Source: Apodemus sylvaticus
Lineage: Eukaryota; Chordata; Mammalia; Rodentia; Muridae
Length of the DNA: 64,000 nucleotides
Direction: 5' to 3'
Assembly (NCBI RefSeq): GCF_947179515.1
Contig: NC_067478.1
Coordinates: 2,769,224 to 2,833,223 of the forward strand
A program made the translations under genes and the position numbers. Positions 44,130 to 54,540 of this stretch are shown here, piece after piece. The notes under the pieces were generated by a model. That model was not told the origin of the DNA. It made no database searches and saw only the letters and a list, made by a program, of their open reading frames with translations. Every line of letters begins with the position of its first letter. Position 1 is the first letter of the stretch.

Positions 44130-45110
44130 TGTTATTGATTCCTCTAGGCCTTGGGCTCCATCCCCGGCGTGCAGGATTGGTGGATGAGCGGGAACTCTGA
44201 GCGGCCGATGAGCACGCACGAGGGAGGCGGGCTCCTGCTCCTCCCTGTCTAACCGCAGCGGCAAGCACATTACCTGCACAGCCTTATTCTGTAGCCGGGC
44301 TGCTGCTGAGGCTCACTGCCTGAGAACTCCATAAGATCACACAGCCTACGCTGGCTGCACCGAGGACCGGAGGGCCAGGTTTCCAAACTAAGAGCCGCTG
44401 TGGCAGCTACAGTCACTGCGAGGCAGGGTAGATTGCATTATTTACGGCCCAGCAGTCAGTTATCCCCATTCCAACGCTCCTAATTGCAGCTCACAGCACT
44501 TCTAAGAGGAGGGTCAGGGCCCTGGTGGCTGGGTAATGAGCCCCTTTGCCCCATGGAAAGCCTTCCTCTAACTGAGATGGACCAATGAGACTGCAGTAAT
44601 TACCTCGCCTGTTCATAGCACCCAGAGCTGGTTAGGCTAATGCTACCAGAACAAGCGCGGGCTGTCAGCTTCTGAGGAAGACCTGCATCTCCAGCAGGCC
44701 GTGCACTCGTTCACTCACTGCTGTCTGGCTCTGTGATCTAAGGAGGGCGGAGGGCGGAGGGCGGAGCGCGGAGGCTGGCTGTCACATTTAGATCGAGTTA
44801 AAAATGTTGCACGAACAATCTTGGGAACAACAAAACTCAGGACAGAGTAAGAGGAGACCGCTAGCTTTTCTTCTACTGATCTGATGGGTGGGGGTGGAGG
44901 GGTCTGATGCAGCAGCCTGGGTGGGACTCCAGCACGCTGAGGCCAGCCTGAGGCTCCTTCCTGTGTCTCTGACACCTCATTCCACACTGCTGGGAATCAA
45001 AGGTGTGCTAGGCCAAGTAGTATCGGCAGCAGCCCAGGAAGAAATTAAAAACGGACACAGCCATCCACACCCAACACTAAACGCACAGGTGTATAGTTCT
45101 TGGTAATTGG
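44130..45110. other. Single-copy block, candidate regulatory DNA
   Basis: About 1 kb free of recognised repeats. Motif-rich core at 44395-44640 with TAATTGCA (44471), GTAATTACC (44596) and GGCTAATG (44634), plus CCAAT at 44582 and GAACAATC at 44814 (SOX-like). A 7-bp unit (GAGGGCG) is repeated at about 44743-44765. No coding exon is evident. Confidence 0.4.
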
Positions 45111-45404
45111 GGAGTTATTTGGTTTATCAGGAAAACAAAGGACCTAGACTTCTTTAGGGTTCCAGAAGAACATTTTTCAAGGAGTCTTGCTCTTAAATTT
45201 ATTTGAGCAACACTTTAGCAAACCCTGGGTTGAAGAAGGGTGTGGTGTGATGGTTAACAGGATAGAGAAGAAAGGAGAGAAAATCCCCCATGTTCCCGAG
45301 GGGCAGGTGACTCTGCCCGGCAACAATTTAGAGTTTAGAAAGAACTGGTTGAGAAGATTCTGAGTGTTCCCACTGTTCCACGAGCTTCCTGTCTGACCCA
45401 ACGC
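45111..45404. other. Single-copy sequence, no gene seen
   Basis: Nothing recognised. Confidence 0.3.
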
Positions 45405-45715
45405 AACTTAACAAAGGAAAGGGTTCATTTCAGCTTAAATATCCAGCACTGGGGAGAGTTAGGCCAGGAACTGACGCAGAAACCATGGAGGGTCTGCTGG
45501 CTGCCTCCCTCAAGGGGGAGGGGGGATGCTCGGCTAAGCGTCATATTTGGCCCAGGCCCACCTGCCTAGGGATGGTGACATCCCTGGTGGGCTGTGCCCT
45601 CCCGCGCACGTCAACCACCAACCAAGACAATATCTCACAAATGTGCCTACTGGCCAACCCAGTGGAGGCGAACCTTCACCTGACACTCCCTCTTTCCAGG
45701 AGACTCTAGTTTGTA
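45405..45715 (+). mobile_element. LTR-like rodent repeat, diverged
   Basis: 'caaaggaaagggttcatttc', 'aggccaggaactgacgcaga' and 'catccctggtgggctgtgcc' match the family seen at 23.9 and 47.1 kb. Confidence 0.6.
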
Positions 45716-45849
45716 CCACGCTGACAACAAAAAACAGAGCAGGACACCCACAGAAGACGTGAGGCCCAAGCACAGCAGCGGTGACGGCCGTTCTCATCTG
45801 CACAAGTGGATTAACAGCAGGGTGGGGCAGGGAGGAAGAAGAAGGGGTG

Positions 45850-45966
45850 GGAAAGCAAGGTATCAAGGTTTTAATCTCAGAAGGCAGGAGTCAGAGGTAG
45901 GCAGGTCTCTCTGAGTCCAGCCTGACCTACGTAGTGAGATCCAGGCCAGCCAGAGCTCCCTGTCTC
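45850..45966 (+). mobile_element. B1-type SINE, old copy
   Basis: 'ggttttaatctcagaaggca' and 'gatccaggccagccagagct' in B1 order. The 5' end is degraded. Confidence 0.75.
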
Positions 45967-45995
45967 AATACATACATAATAGATAATACATATGT

Positions 45996-46070
<75 letters not shown>
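45967..46070. repeat. (CATA)n, (CA)n, (GA)n compound microsatellite
   Basis: Three pure runs in succession. Confidence 0.95.
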
Positions 46071-46071
<1 letters not shown>

Positions 46072-46583
46072 TTTTAAAATAAAATTGACAATCCACACAA
46101 ACATTACAGGGCAAAGATAGTCCTTCATCGTGGAGAGAACAGGACTCCCTACCTCCACCGCTGGGCCTGTCTGGGAAACAACAGAACATTCTGGAATAAG
46201 CAGGTTTAACCCTAACTTATTCAGTTTCCCCACGAGCTCATCTCCAAGGAGCGTACCCACCAGTGTCCACAGGAAAGTGCCGGGCACCTTTCCCTCCACA
46301 GCTCCAGGCTATGCTACTCAGAACCAGTGGGCACCTGCCAGCCACGCCCCCTCCACCCTTCCCACTCCACCCCAAGTCGGCAGAAGGAGTGGCTAGTGCC
46401 CTCCCTGGCCTCTCAAGGAGGAGCCTTACAAAATAGGAATGAATCCCACCCTGCTTGCTGAGGTGAGGCAGGTGATAATGAAAGCTTGCCTCCATCTTCC
46501 TAGAATCTCTATCACCTCGCTGTGAAGAAGGTGGGCACACCCGGGCAACCAGGCTCTAATTCACAGAATAATTCGTAACACAG
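46071..46583. other. Single-copy sequence, no gene seen
   Basis: Nothing recognised. Confidence 0.35.
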
Positions 46584-46830
46584 TGATTTTTTTTTTTTTT
46601 TTTTGGCTTTTTGTTTGTTTTGTTTTGTTTTTGAGGCAGGCTCCCTGATATCCCTGGGTGGCCTTGAACTCAAAGTACTAAAGGATGACCTTGAACTGGA
46701 AATTCTCTAGCCTCCACTTCCTGCCTGCCAGGGTTACAGGCTTGTCTCACCACACCCAGTTTAAGTGGTAGCTGGGGATCAAACCCACGACTGCATGCAA
46801 GCTAAGCAGCAGCACTACTGACCAGCCCCC
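46584..46830 (-). mobile_element. B4-type SINE
   Basis: T-rich start, reversed B1-like body ('ttgaggcaggctccctgata'), then reversed ID-like head ('ggatcaaacccacgactgca'). Confidence 0.8.
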
Positions 46831-47119
46831 AGGCTCAGATGAAACATTGTATCTAGATGAGACATTGTATCCATTTTTGGCTCAGACAGAGCACTCATGA
46901 GAAACCATCCTTAGCCACTGAGAATCTCTGGACAGCTTTCGACTCAGGAGACAGTCAGTGAGGTTGGCTGACACCAGCTGTCGTGCTAATGCTCTCCGCA
47001 GCATTGTGTCCTTTTCCTCTTATTGATTTGGTCAGCAGTAGCCTCGTGATCAGCAAGGAAGGAGCAAGTCTAACTTTTTTTTTCTTCCTTCAAGAAAACA
47101 TTTTTTAATATGTTTTTTG
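46831..47119. other. Single-copy sequence, no gene seen
   Basis: A 17-bp imperfect duplication ('gagacattgtatc'-type) lies near 46839-46872. Nothing else. Confidence 0.35.
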
Positions 47120-47478
47120 TTCTAGTTTCACTCCACTGCTGTGACAAAATACCCTGACCAAAAGCATCTTGGGAAAGAGCTTACTTGGCTTATACTTCGA
47201 GTTGCAGTCCATTGCTGAGAGAGGGTCAGGCAGGAATTGGAGCAGAGGCCTCGGAGGGACTCAGTTAGCTGGCTCGCCCTCCGGCTCTTGCTCAGTTATC
47301 CTTACACAGCCCAGCACTGCTGACCAGGGAATGGTGCTGCCTACAGTGGGCTGGGCCCTCTAGCATCAGTTAGTAAGCCATACAGCACCACCACAGGCCA
47401 ATCTGAGAAATGATCTCTCCACATAGGAGGCTTTCTCCCAGATGCTTGATCAAACTGACAGTTTAATAAACTGACAGG
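47120..47478 (+). mobile_element. LTR-like rodent repeat, near complete
   Basis: 'ctgtgacaaaataccctgac' to 'gatcaaactgacagtttaat'. This is the fullest copy of the family also seen at 23.9 and 45.4 kb. It includes 'acagtgggctgggccctc'. Confidence 0.7.
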
Positions 47479-47489
47479 ATAATCTGGCT

Positions 47490-47610
47490 GTCATGTGACC
47501 TGGGCTAGCCTAGAACCCACTTTATGACCTAAGCTGCCCTCAAAATCCTCCTGCCTCAGCCTCCAGGGTGCTGCTGGGATTCCCCCCTAGTGTGACTATC
47601 ATATCCAGTG
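47490..47610 (-). mobile_element. B1-like SINE, old copy
   Basis: Plus strand: 'gacctgggctagcctagaac' and 'aatcctcctgcctcagcctc', reversed. Confidence 0.6.
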
Positions 47611-48379
47611 AGAAAAGTAATTGCTTAGCTACAAAAAGAAATGTGGTGCTCACCGTCCTTGTGTTCCAAGTCTATGAGGGAGAAAGACACCATATGCTTC
47701 TTAGCTGCATCTGTCACTAAGTCTTCTTTGCTAAATGCCTGATTAGCAATTACACAGAACACAGACTGTCAAGCCACCGTCACCACTAACGGCAAACAGG
47801 CGCTGACATCACAAACTCCATTAAGAAGGTGCACGGATCCGGTCCTCCCAGTAGACTCTCTGTGTCCACAGCTGATTGCCCCAAGTCCCCACAGCCTCCA
47901 GGATGACCCTCCCTCTGAACTCCTCCTGGAGCCAGTTCTGTCTCACTCTCCGGGCTCTCCAGAGCGACAGGACCATGGCGCCTCCCAGAGCAGCTTCCTA
48001 TCATTCTCTGATCATAATCTGAGTTCTTCATCAGGCAGGTCAAAGCAGGATGTGGGTGTCTATTTGCCCTGACCACCACCAGGTCCCTCTGCCTCCATGT
48101 CACCTCCCTAGGGATTCCAGGCCTCCGCCAGCCACAGTGGCCCTGCCTAGCCCCTGCACTCGCTGGACCTGAGAACCTGCACATTTCCCATGATTCACTT
48201 CCATTATTCAGCCTTGGCTTACCCCTCCCCTCCCCAGAGACATCAGTCACCAGCCCGCCACTCCCTAGCTCTGTCCTTGACACTCAGCTCTGCACAGAGA
48301 AGCCACTCACACATACTTCACACCAGCCTGTGCCATCTCCACTCTGCCAGGAATCCCCTAGCTCCAGCGCACATGTATG
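47611..48379. other. Single-copy block, no gene seen
   Basis: GATTAGCAATTACA at 47741-47754 is a homeodomain-type cluster. A 165-codon minus-strand frame (47786-48283) has no convincing splice or start context. Confidence 0.35.
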
Positions 48380-48635
48380 TACACCCATGCATGTATGTGA
48401 TGTGTGTGGTGCGTATATATGATGCGTGTAATGTAATAGTGTGTGTGTATAATGTGAGGTCTGTATGTGAATGTATGTATATGTGGTATGAATGTGTATG
48501 TGTGTATAGTGTGTATATGTGATGTGCATGTAATATATGGGTGTGTGTAATATGTGTTATGTGTGATGCTGTAGGTCCTATGGGGGAGCAGCCAGTACTC
48601 TAAACTGTTAAGCCGTCTCTCTGGTCCAATTCATG
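48380..48635 (-). mobile_element. TG-rich tail and B3-like remnant
   Basis: TG/ATG-rich region at 48380-48565, then 'aactgttaagccgtctctct', the reversed 5' end of a B2/B3 SINE. Confidence 0.55.
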
Positions 48636-50059
48636 GATTTTAAGAAGAGGATTAGCAACTTCGAGCAGAAGCCTCTTATTCTATGATCCAGACACAGGAA
48701 AGTTAGAGAAGGCAAAGACTTGGTCCCCAAATAAAAGGAAACAGGCCACAGGATTCTCACCACACAGTCAGGTATGGGGCGTCCCCTCTCCTGACCTTTG
48801 ATTTTTATTTTAACAGTTCAACAATAATTTTAAATCCGTAAGTATTTTTCTAAATGGATATACTGACTTGTCTTCGAAATTCTCCTTGCAGGATTCTTCA
48901 GACAGCTGTGACCACGATTAGTCAGAAACACCCCTCATTTGTACACAGACTGCTTCCTTATGCTGAGTATGATCAGGGGGTTCTTCCATAGTTACAAATT
49001 CAAACTGAAATAAACGTTAGGGAGTGTCCACGGAGAGGCCACGCCCGGGATCTGTCACCTCAAGGCCTCCAGACAGGAGGACAGTGTGACAGCCACTCGG
49101 TCCTGTGATTGGACCCAGGACAGCAGCAGCAGGAGGAGGAGGAGGAGAGGTGACCAGCTGGCTAATGTCACACAGGCTTGTCCCCTCTGCCCCAGGCTCA
49201 CTTCTCAGCCTGCCACACTCTGAGGACAGGAAGATACCAACCTGCAATTCAAACCAGGCTCCTGTAACTTAACAGCTCCCGCCCAGGGTGACCCCAGAGC
49301 TCCCGGCACACCTGACCCTTTCTAAGCAGGGCTGAGGTTGGCGGTAGATCAGGGCGGACAAGCCACAGCGTCCAAGTTCCACACGGAAGCGGGAGGGATG
49401 GGGAAGAAGGGCAGGAAGGCAGAGAACTTTGAAAATACGGTCGAGAAGGAGAGGTGGAGAAAGACAGGGTCGAGAAAACAGGGAGAAAGAAGTAACAACG
49501 GAGAGAAAGGCAAACAAGAATAAAAAGACCGTAAAGGAAAAACTCTGTGGTTAAAAAGAAAGCGCTGTTTCCTGGGAAAGCTATCTACCTGTGTGAACTC
49601 CTTTATTGTACCATATGCGGGAAGTGAGCTTGGCTGGAACCTCGCCTAAGAACATCTGTCCTCGACTGGAAACCGCCCTAAGAATAGCACAGCTGGTGTC
49701 CCAGGACTAATGAGCTCACCCCACGTGACTGCGTCTGCCTCCTTCCTCTGCCGCTCCTCCGGGGAGGTGGGAAAGTCCAGCCCTCCCCCACTCTTAGTCT
49801 TTATTTCCCCAGAAGCCACTCCTGCTGCTTTCCAGAGCAGGGATGCTCAGACCCAACAATTCCTCTGAATAGGCACGGCCTTAGCATGAGAGGCAAGTAT
49901 GGGGGGGGGGGGGGGCGGGGAAGGAGAGACGGGCCCATCGCTTCCGGGCTCGTCGCCATTACGAGGGTAACGCTAGGCTGGTGAATGGACCAATTCCTTG
50001 AAATAGCGAAATTCTCGAAGTAACAGCCACATGGTATATCCAAATAGCTGTGTGCACGT
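48636..50059. other. Single-copy block, no gene seen
   Basis: About 1.4 kb without recognised SINEs. A GGA-type run sits at 49121-49148 and a 16-base G run near 49900. A/T-rich single-copy sequence lies at 48800-48860. No exon is seen. Confidence 0.35.
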
Positions 50060-50160
50060 CTGCAAGGCGCAATGAAAGTGTTGAGACTGAAGAGTGCTCA
50101 ACCGGTCCGGTGCTTCACAAACGCGAGGACCTGAGTCTGAGTCCCAGCACCCACAGGGAC
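50060..50160 (+). mobile_element. B2/B3-type SINE head fragment
   Basis: 'ggacctgagtctgagtccca' and 'gcacccacagggac' after a weak A-box region. Confidence 0.5.
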
Positions 50161-50164
50161 GGTG

Positions 50165-50575
50165 TTGGCATTTCGTCTAGGCTCCGCCCTAAAGTTACTA
50201 GGCAACGATCAGGTGTGATCAGGCGTGCGGACTCACTATAAAAGGGGCTGCTCGCCCCCTCGCGCGCGCTCGCGCTCTCTCTCTCTCTCTCTCCTTCCCC
50301 CTCCCTTCCCCTCCCTTTTTCCCTCCCCCTCCCTCCTTCCCCCTCCACTTCCCCCTCCCCCTTCCCCCCTCTCTCTCTTTCTCTCTCTCTCTCTTTCTCT
50401 CTCTTTCCCCCTTACCCCCCTCCTACCCCCTCAACTCCCCTCCCCATGCCCTAAATAAACTCTATTCTATACTACAGCATAGTGTGTCTGGTCCCTCAGG
50501 GGGAAGGGACACCTCAGCATGGGCCCTCAGAGGCACCCCCTTCCCCCATACCGTACCGCACCTCCACCAAACATA
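50165..50575 (+). mobile_element. Solo-LTR candidate of an ERV
   Basis: A TATA box (TATAAAAG, 50237-50244), a long C/T tract and a poly(A) signal AATAAA (50454-50459) occur in LTR order about 215 bp apart. A downstream 'gtccctcagggggaagg' resembles a U5 region. No internal viral genes are present. The family is not assigned. Confidence 0.55.
50270..50441. repeat. Pyrimidine tract
   Basis: C/T-only sequence with (CT)n and (CCCTT)-like stretches inside the LTR candidate. Confidence 0.92.
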
Positions 50576-50624
50576 TCCCTGCCTTCATTTCATTTTATAA
50601 GGCACAATTGACAGGATATCCCAA

Positions 50625-50795
50625 GTCTAGTGAGAGACCCTGTCTCAAAAAATAGAGCAGAAGCCCCTTGAGATGGCTCAGCCAGTAAAGGCATCCGCCC
50701 AGCCTGATGACCTGGGACCCACGTGATAAAAGGGGAGGGCCCCTGGGATGAGCCACAGGAGCGTGCAAGCACACATGCACATGAGTGAATGAATG
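50625..50795 (+). mobile_element. B1 tail plus B3-type SINE
   Basis: 'gagagaccctgtctcaaaa' is a B1 3' end. 'gagatggctcagccagtaaa' and 'gcctgatgacctgggaccca' belong to a B3. Confidence 0.7.
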
Positions 50796-50799
50796 AATG

Positions 50800-51060
50800 A
50801 GGTAGAGAGACTGAGGAAGAAACTAATCCCACCACCGTGCACTTAGAAAGACTGCCCAGCATTTTCAGAAACTGCGCCTAGGCACAGGATGGGGAACCCT
50901 GACAGGAATCCACAGAAGGGGATGCCTAGCGGTGCTGAGGTTGCCTCCATGGCAACCGGAAGAGGCGCTGACTCTGGGGCAACAGATCCAGACTGCCAGA
51001 TGGTCATCTCTCACTCACTAGAGAAAGACAAAGAAGAGACCCTTTGCAAAACCACACTCA
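50800..51060. other. Single-copy sequence, no gene seen
   Basis: Nothing recognised. Confidence 0.3.
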
Positions 51061-51074
51061 ATAACACACAATAG

Positions 51075-51320
51075 CAGACACGCAGTCTTGAGGTTAACAA
51101 ATTACCAAATTCCACCCCTGTCTACCAGGTAATTATACCCATAGCAATTACACAGGTAGCTAAAAGGTGGGTAATGATTAACCATCAAACAGCGCTCTGC
51201 ACCAAGGCCTCCGCTTAAGCCATACATGAGTTACACAAGACTTGACAAGCTCATATTTTGATTTATAATGCCCGGGCAGCTCGCAGGTTAACACCAAACA
51301 GCAAATAGACCATCAGCAAG
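51075..51320. promoter_or_regulatory. Single-copy block with HNF1-like and other homeodomain motifs
   Basis: GGTAATGATTAACC at 51170-51183 differs from the HNF1 palindrome GTTAATNATTAAC at one base. GGTAATTATACC (51129), GCAATTACAC (51144) and GATTTATAATG (51260) lie nearby. No repeat is recognised. Enhancer function is inferred. Confidence 0.35.
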
Positions 51321-51746
51321 ACGACCATCGCAGGCTTGGGCACATAGCTGGGCCACAGAGAACGCTTGCCTGACACTTGTGATGTCCTGGACTGGAGCCT
51401 TTATACTGCCAAACATTTAAGGAATATGATAAATGCTTTGTCTCCTTCTGTGGAATATTCAGCACACTGAACAGAACCTGCTGTAGGACCCAACACAGGT
51501 GACCTCCTTCACAGGACAGCGCAAGCCTGAACCTGGAGTGTGGTGGCTACTGTCATCTTTGTCCTTTTGCTCTTTGTAGGTCACACATCCAGGCCGAGCT
51601 GCTCTTTCTCATGTCTTACAGACTCTTCCGGGCTCCATCCTCAGTTCCTACTGAGCTGTACTGGAAACCGAGCCCCGAGAAAAACCAGCAGTGCCCGTCC
51701 TGGCTTGAATTAATCTTCTCTTTTCTTCTTCTTCTTCTTTTCCCTC
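51321..51746. other. Single-copy sequence, no gene seen
   Basis: A TTC-rich tract precedes the next B1. Nothing else. Confidence 0.3.
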
Positions 51747-51893
51747 CAGTTTTTTGAGACAGGGTTTCTCTGTGTAGCCCTGGCTGCCCTGGAACTCACT
51801 CCGTAGACCAGGTTGGCCTTGAACTCAGAATCTGCCTGTCTCTGCCTCCCAAGTGCTGGGATTAAAGGCGTGCACCACCACTGCCCGGTTAAG
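51747..51893 (-). mobile_element. B1 SINE, nearly complete
   Basis: Plus strand: 'gagacagggtttctctgtgt' to 'gtgctgggattaaaggcgtg', reversed B1. Confidence 0.95.
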
Positions 51894-51930
51894 CTTTTCT
51901 TATTTTGCCTCTCATGTCCCCCTGCCGCCG

Positions 51931-51970
<40 letters not shown>
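51931..51970. repeat. (CA)n microsatellite
   Basis: About twenty uninterrupted CA units. Confidence 0.95.
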
Positions 51971-51972
<2 letters not shown>

Positions 51973-52031
51973 CTCCACTCTGTCATCATTTGGAGACTTT
52001 AAAGTACTGCATTAAAAGAGCCACTTATCCC

Positions 52032-52121
52032 GAGCTGAGGGTCTGGCTCAGGGGCAGACTGCATGCTTAGTGGGCTTTGAGGCCCTAAGTTCAATTCCTG
52101 ACTAAAAAAAAAAAAAAAAAA
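52032..52121 (+). mobile_element. ID element with poly(A) tail
   Basis: 'gggtctggctcaggggcaga', 'gaggccctaagttcaattcc' and an 18-base A run. It derives from a tRNA-like RNA and is short and free-standing. Confidence 0.8.
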
Positions 52122-52289
52122 GACTGATCCTAATTCCTGAGATTTTTTTTTTTCATTCTCTTTTAAATTCTGGACTCCAGGCAGAAGGAGACAAAACGTC
52201 CTTTGGAAACATGGAAATAAATAAACACTCAAGCTCAATCACCCACCCTCAAAACTGGAGATAACAGTCGCCTTGAGGACCAACTACCA
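52122..52289. other. Single-copy sequence
   Basis: Nothing recognised. Confidence 0.3.
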
Positions 52290-52460
52290 AAGTGTGTGTG
52301 TGCACACCGCGTGCATGTATCAGTCACAGCGAATAAGTGGAGGTTACAGAACAATGTCAGGAGTTGGCTCTTTCCTGCCACGTGTGGGTGCCAGAGCTAG
52401 AACTCAGGTCCTCAGACTTGGCCACAAGCACCTTCACTTCCTGAGCCATCCTGCCAGCCC
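52290..52460 (-). mobile_element. B3-type SINE
   Basis: Plus strand: TG-rich start, 'gtgtgggtgccagagctaga', 'actcaggtcctcagacttgg' and 'ctgagccatcctgccagccc'. Confidence 0.88.
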
Positions 52461-52699
52461 CATGTATTTCCTTTTACAGCTTGATGAGTCCCCACCTGAG
52501 AGCAGACACATTAACTCCTCCATAGACTTTAATCACATCTTATACTGGCAAGCGTCCCTTTGGGTGCTACTCGGTGGAACACAGCCACATCTCTGGCCTC
52601 TATCGGCATGAAGAAATTCTCCTGAAATCCTCCCACACGGACTTGTGCACCACAGGCCTCTTCTGCTCAGCAGTCCGTCTGCAACATTCAGGTGTTTGT
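52461..52699. other. Single-copy sequence, no gene seen
   Basis: Possibly the far end of the L1 fragment that follows, but too diverged to say. Confidence 0.3.
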
Positions 52700-52850
52700 T
52701 GAATGCATTCATGCCTTGTTCTTTCTCCTGGCTGAGTAATACTCCATTGTGTGGCTTGTTCCTGTAGTCACTCTTTGAACGGCATTTGGGGGTTTCAGTT
52801 GGGGGAAGGGTGTCTCGTGAGTGAAGCTGCTATGGAAAAGGTACCAGAGC
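52700..52850 (-). mobile_element. Old L1 (LINE-1) fragment
   Basis: 'ggctgagtaatactccattg' and 'gtgaagctgctatgg' on the plus strand are the complement of the 3' part of L1 ORF2. It is short and degraded. Confidence 0.7.
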
Positions 52851-52905
52851 ACCCACTGAGGAGATCGTGAGGTCAGCCACTGAGGAGATCGTGAGGTCAG
52901 CCCAC
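52851..52905. repeat. 24-bp tandem duplication
   Basis: 'cactgaggagatcgtgaggt' followed by 'cagc' occurs twice in direct succession with no differences. Confidence 0.92.
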
Positions 52906-52949
52906 CTCTGGGTACCAGGCGATGTGATGTTCAGACTGACGTTCCTGTT

Positions 52950-53060
52950 GTTCTTTAAAGATGGGGTCCTGTGTGTAGCCCAGGTCATGTCCTATCTGAC
53001 AGACTCCAGAGTCCATCTCCAGAGGGCCTGTGCCACCATGCCCGCCGCAGCTGCTCTTTC
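52950..53060 (-). mobile_element. B1-like SINE, old copy
   Basis: Plus strand: 'gatggggtcctgtgtgtagc' and 'gcctgtgccaccatgcccgc', reversed. Confidence 0.55.
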
Positions 53061-53359
53061 TGTGGGGTGATGATGCACATTCTACACCTTCAGCACTCAG
53101 CAGGTCAAATGGCTCACCCTTTCTCACTGGGCTGCTGGGGAATCTTTGCTAACAGAATCTTCTGATTTAGCACAGTCCCAATGGTCAAGCTCTCCGCCCC
53201 CGAGTCACAGAAAAGGACAGAAATGTCCCTAATGCAGGCTCACTCCCTTTAGACACCAGACAAGTATGATGTCCTAGAGGAAACCTGCAGAGGGTCACCC
53301 ACAGTACCAGCGCTCAGGAGCCCCGTGCTAGTATAAGGTGTCCACATGGCTGTGTGTCT
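53061..53359. other. Single-copy sequence, no gene seen
   Basis: Nothing recognised. Confidence 0.3.
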
Positions 53360-53570
53360 GTCTGGCATGCAGGGTGTCTTGGCTAGCGTGCAGGGTGGCC
53401 TGGACTTGATTCTGAGCACCACATAAACAAGGTGTGGTGGGGAAGGCCTGTAACTCCAGAACTTCAGAGGTGGGGGCAGGAGGATCAGAAATTTAAGGTC
53501 ACTCTTGACTACACAGTGAGTTCAAAGCCAGCTTCACACATGAGATACTCTCTCAAGAACAAACAAGCAA
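53360..53570 (+). mobile_element. B4-type SINE
   Basis: 'ggacttgattctgagcacca' in the ID head, then 'aaggtgtggtggggaaggcc' and 'ctacacagtgagttcaaagc' in the B1-like body. Confidence 0.8.
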
Positions 53571-53584
53571 ATAGTAACAAACAG

Positions 53585-53735
53585 AGCCAGGTGTTTCAGC
53601 TCTGACTGCCAATCCTGATGACCAGTTCCACCCCCTGGTCCCCACATGGTAGAAAGAGAAAACTTGCTCTGCCAAGCTGTCCTCTGAACCACCCACCACA
53701 GGCATGTACACACACACACACACACACACACACAC
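53585..53735 (+). mobile_element. B3-type SINE with (CA)n tail
   Basis: 'gccaatcctgatgaccagtt', 'gtccccacatggtagaaaga' and 'ccaagctgtcctctgaacca', then a CA run at 53707-53735. Confidence 0.85.
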
Positions 53736-54301
53736 TCAAAATATAAAATAAAGACTTCCTTGAAGCATTTGGACAAAAGTCCTCCACAAAAATAAATACC
53801 TAAATAGCGACTCCAAAGCTTAATGTCTCTGTTGTAGTACAGGAAACCAGGTGGCATGAGAGCAAATATATGCACACCTACTATGTACAAACACATCCTT
53901 GCACACCTACTGTGTACAAACACATCCACAGAACCCTATCACAGTCACCATGAGGATGCTCCTTCTGGTCCCTTCCCCAGCTCTCCTCCCTTTCCTGATC
54001 TTGTACAAATACGCGGGTTCCTTCTACATAAGACATGTCTCCCCAGATGATCCCTCAAACCCTTACCTGTTGCAAACACTGACCTAAAGACCTTACTGTC
54101 CCAAACATGTCAACTTGGAGATCTGAGGAGCACATCACACCATGCCGGTTTGGGAGCACTCCCGTCAGGGTGCCCCCAGATGTGACGGTTTAGCTTCACA
54201 CACGTTCAGCCTTGACCCCCGCCCTCCAGGACCTCCTCCACCTCCCTTTCCCTACACAATCACCCAAACCAGTCAGCTCCTTCCCACTCAGCTAGGACCT
54301 A

Positions 54302-54303
<2 letters not shown>
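53736..54303. other. Single-copy with a 29-bp duplication
   Basis: At about 53872-53930 'gcacacctactatgtacaaa' and 'gcacacctactgtgtacaaa' mark two adjacent copies of a 29-bp unit. No exon is seen. Confidence 0.5.

Positions 54304-54345
<42 letters not shown>
54304..54345. repeat. (CA)n microsatellite
   Basis: About twenty-one uninterrupted CA units. Confidence 0.96.
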
Positions 54346-54349
<4 letters not shown>

Positions 54350-54479
54350 AAGTCACCTTCCCTCAGTCTGAGGAAAAGCTTTCTCAGCAGGCCTCAGGTG
54401 CCATGGAGACCGAGGGGGCTCTAGACTCTCACACTGCCTTGGGATGTTTTCACCACAGCAAAGTCAGACCCTCACTCTG

Positions 54480-54540
54480 CCTACGAATGGCTGTGAGCCA
54501 CCGTGTGGCTGCTGGGATTTGAATTCAGGACCTTCATCGG
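54480..54540 (-). mobile_element. B2 SINE fragment
   Basis: Plus strand: 'atggctgtgagccaccgtgt' and 'ggatttgaattcaggacctt', reversed middle of B2. Confidence 0.85.

Noticed and set aside
47786..48283. 165-codon minus-strand open frame
   Set aside because: No start or splice context and composition typical of non-coding DNA.
50237..50459. A cellular promoter reading from the TATA box
   Set aside because: TATA, pyrimidine tract and AATAAA at LTR-like spacing, plus a related fragment at 25.9 kb, fit a retroviral LTR better.
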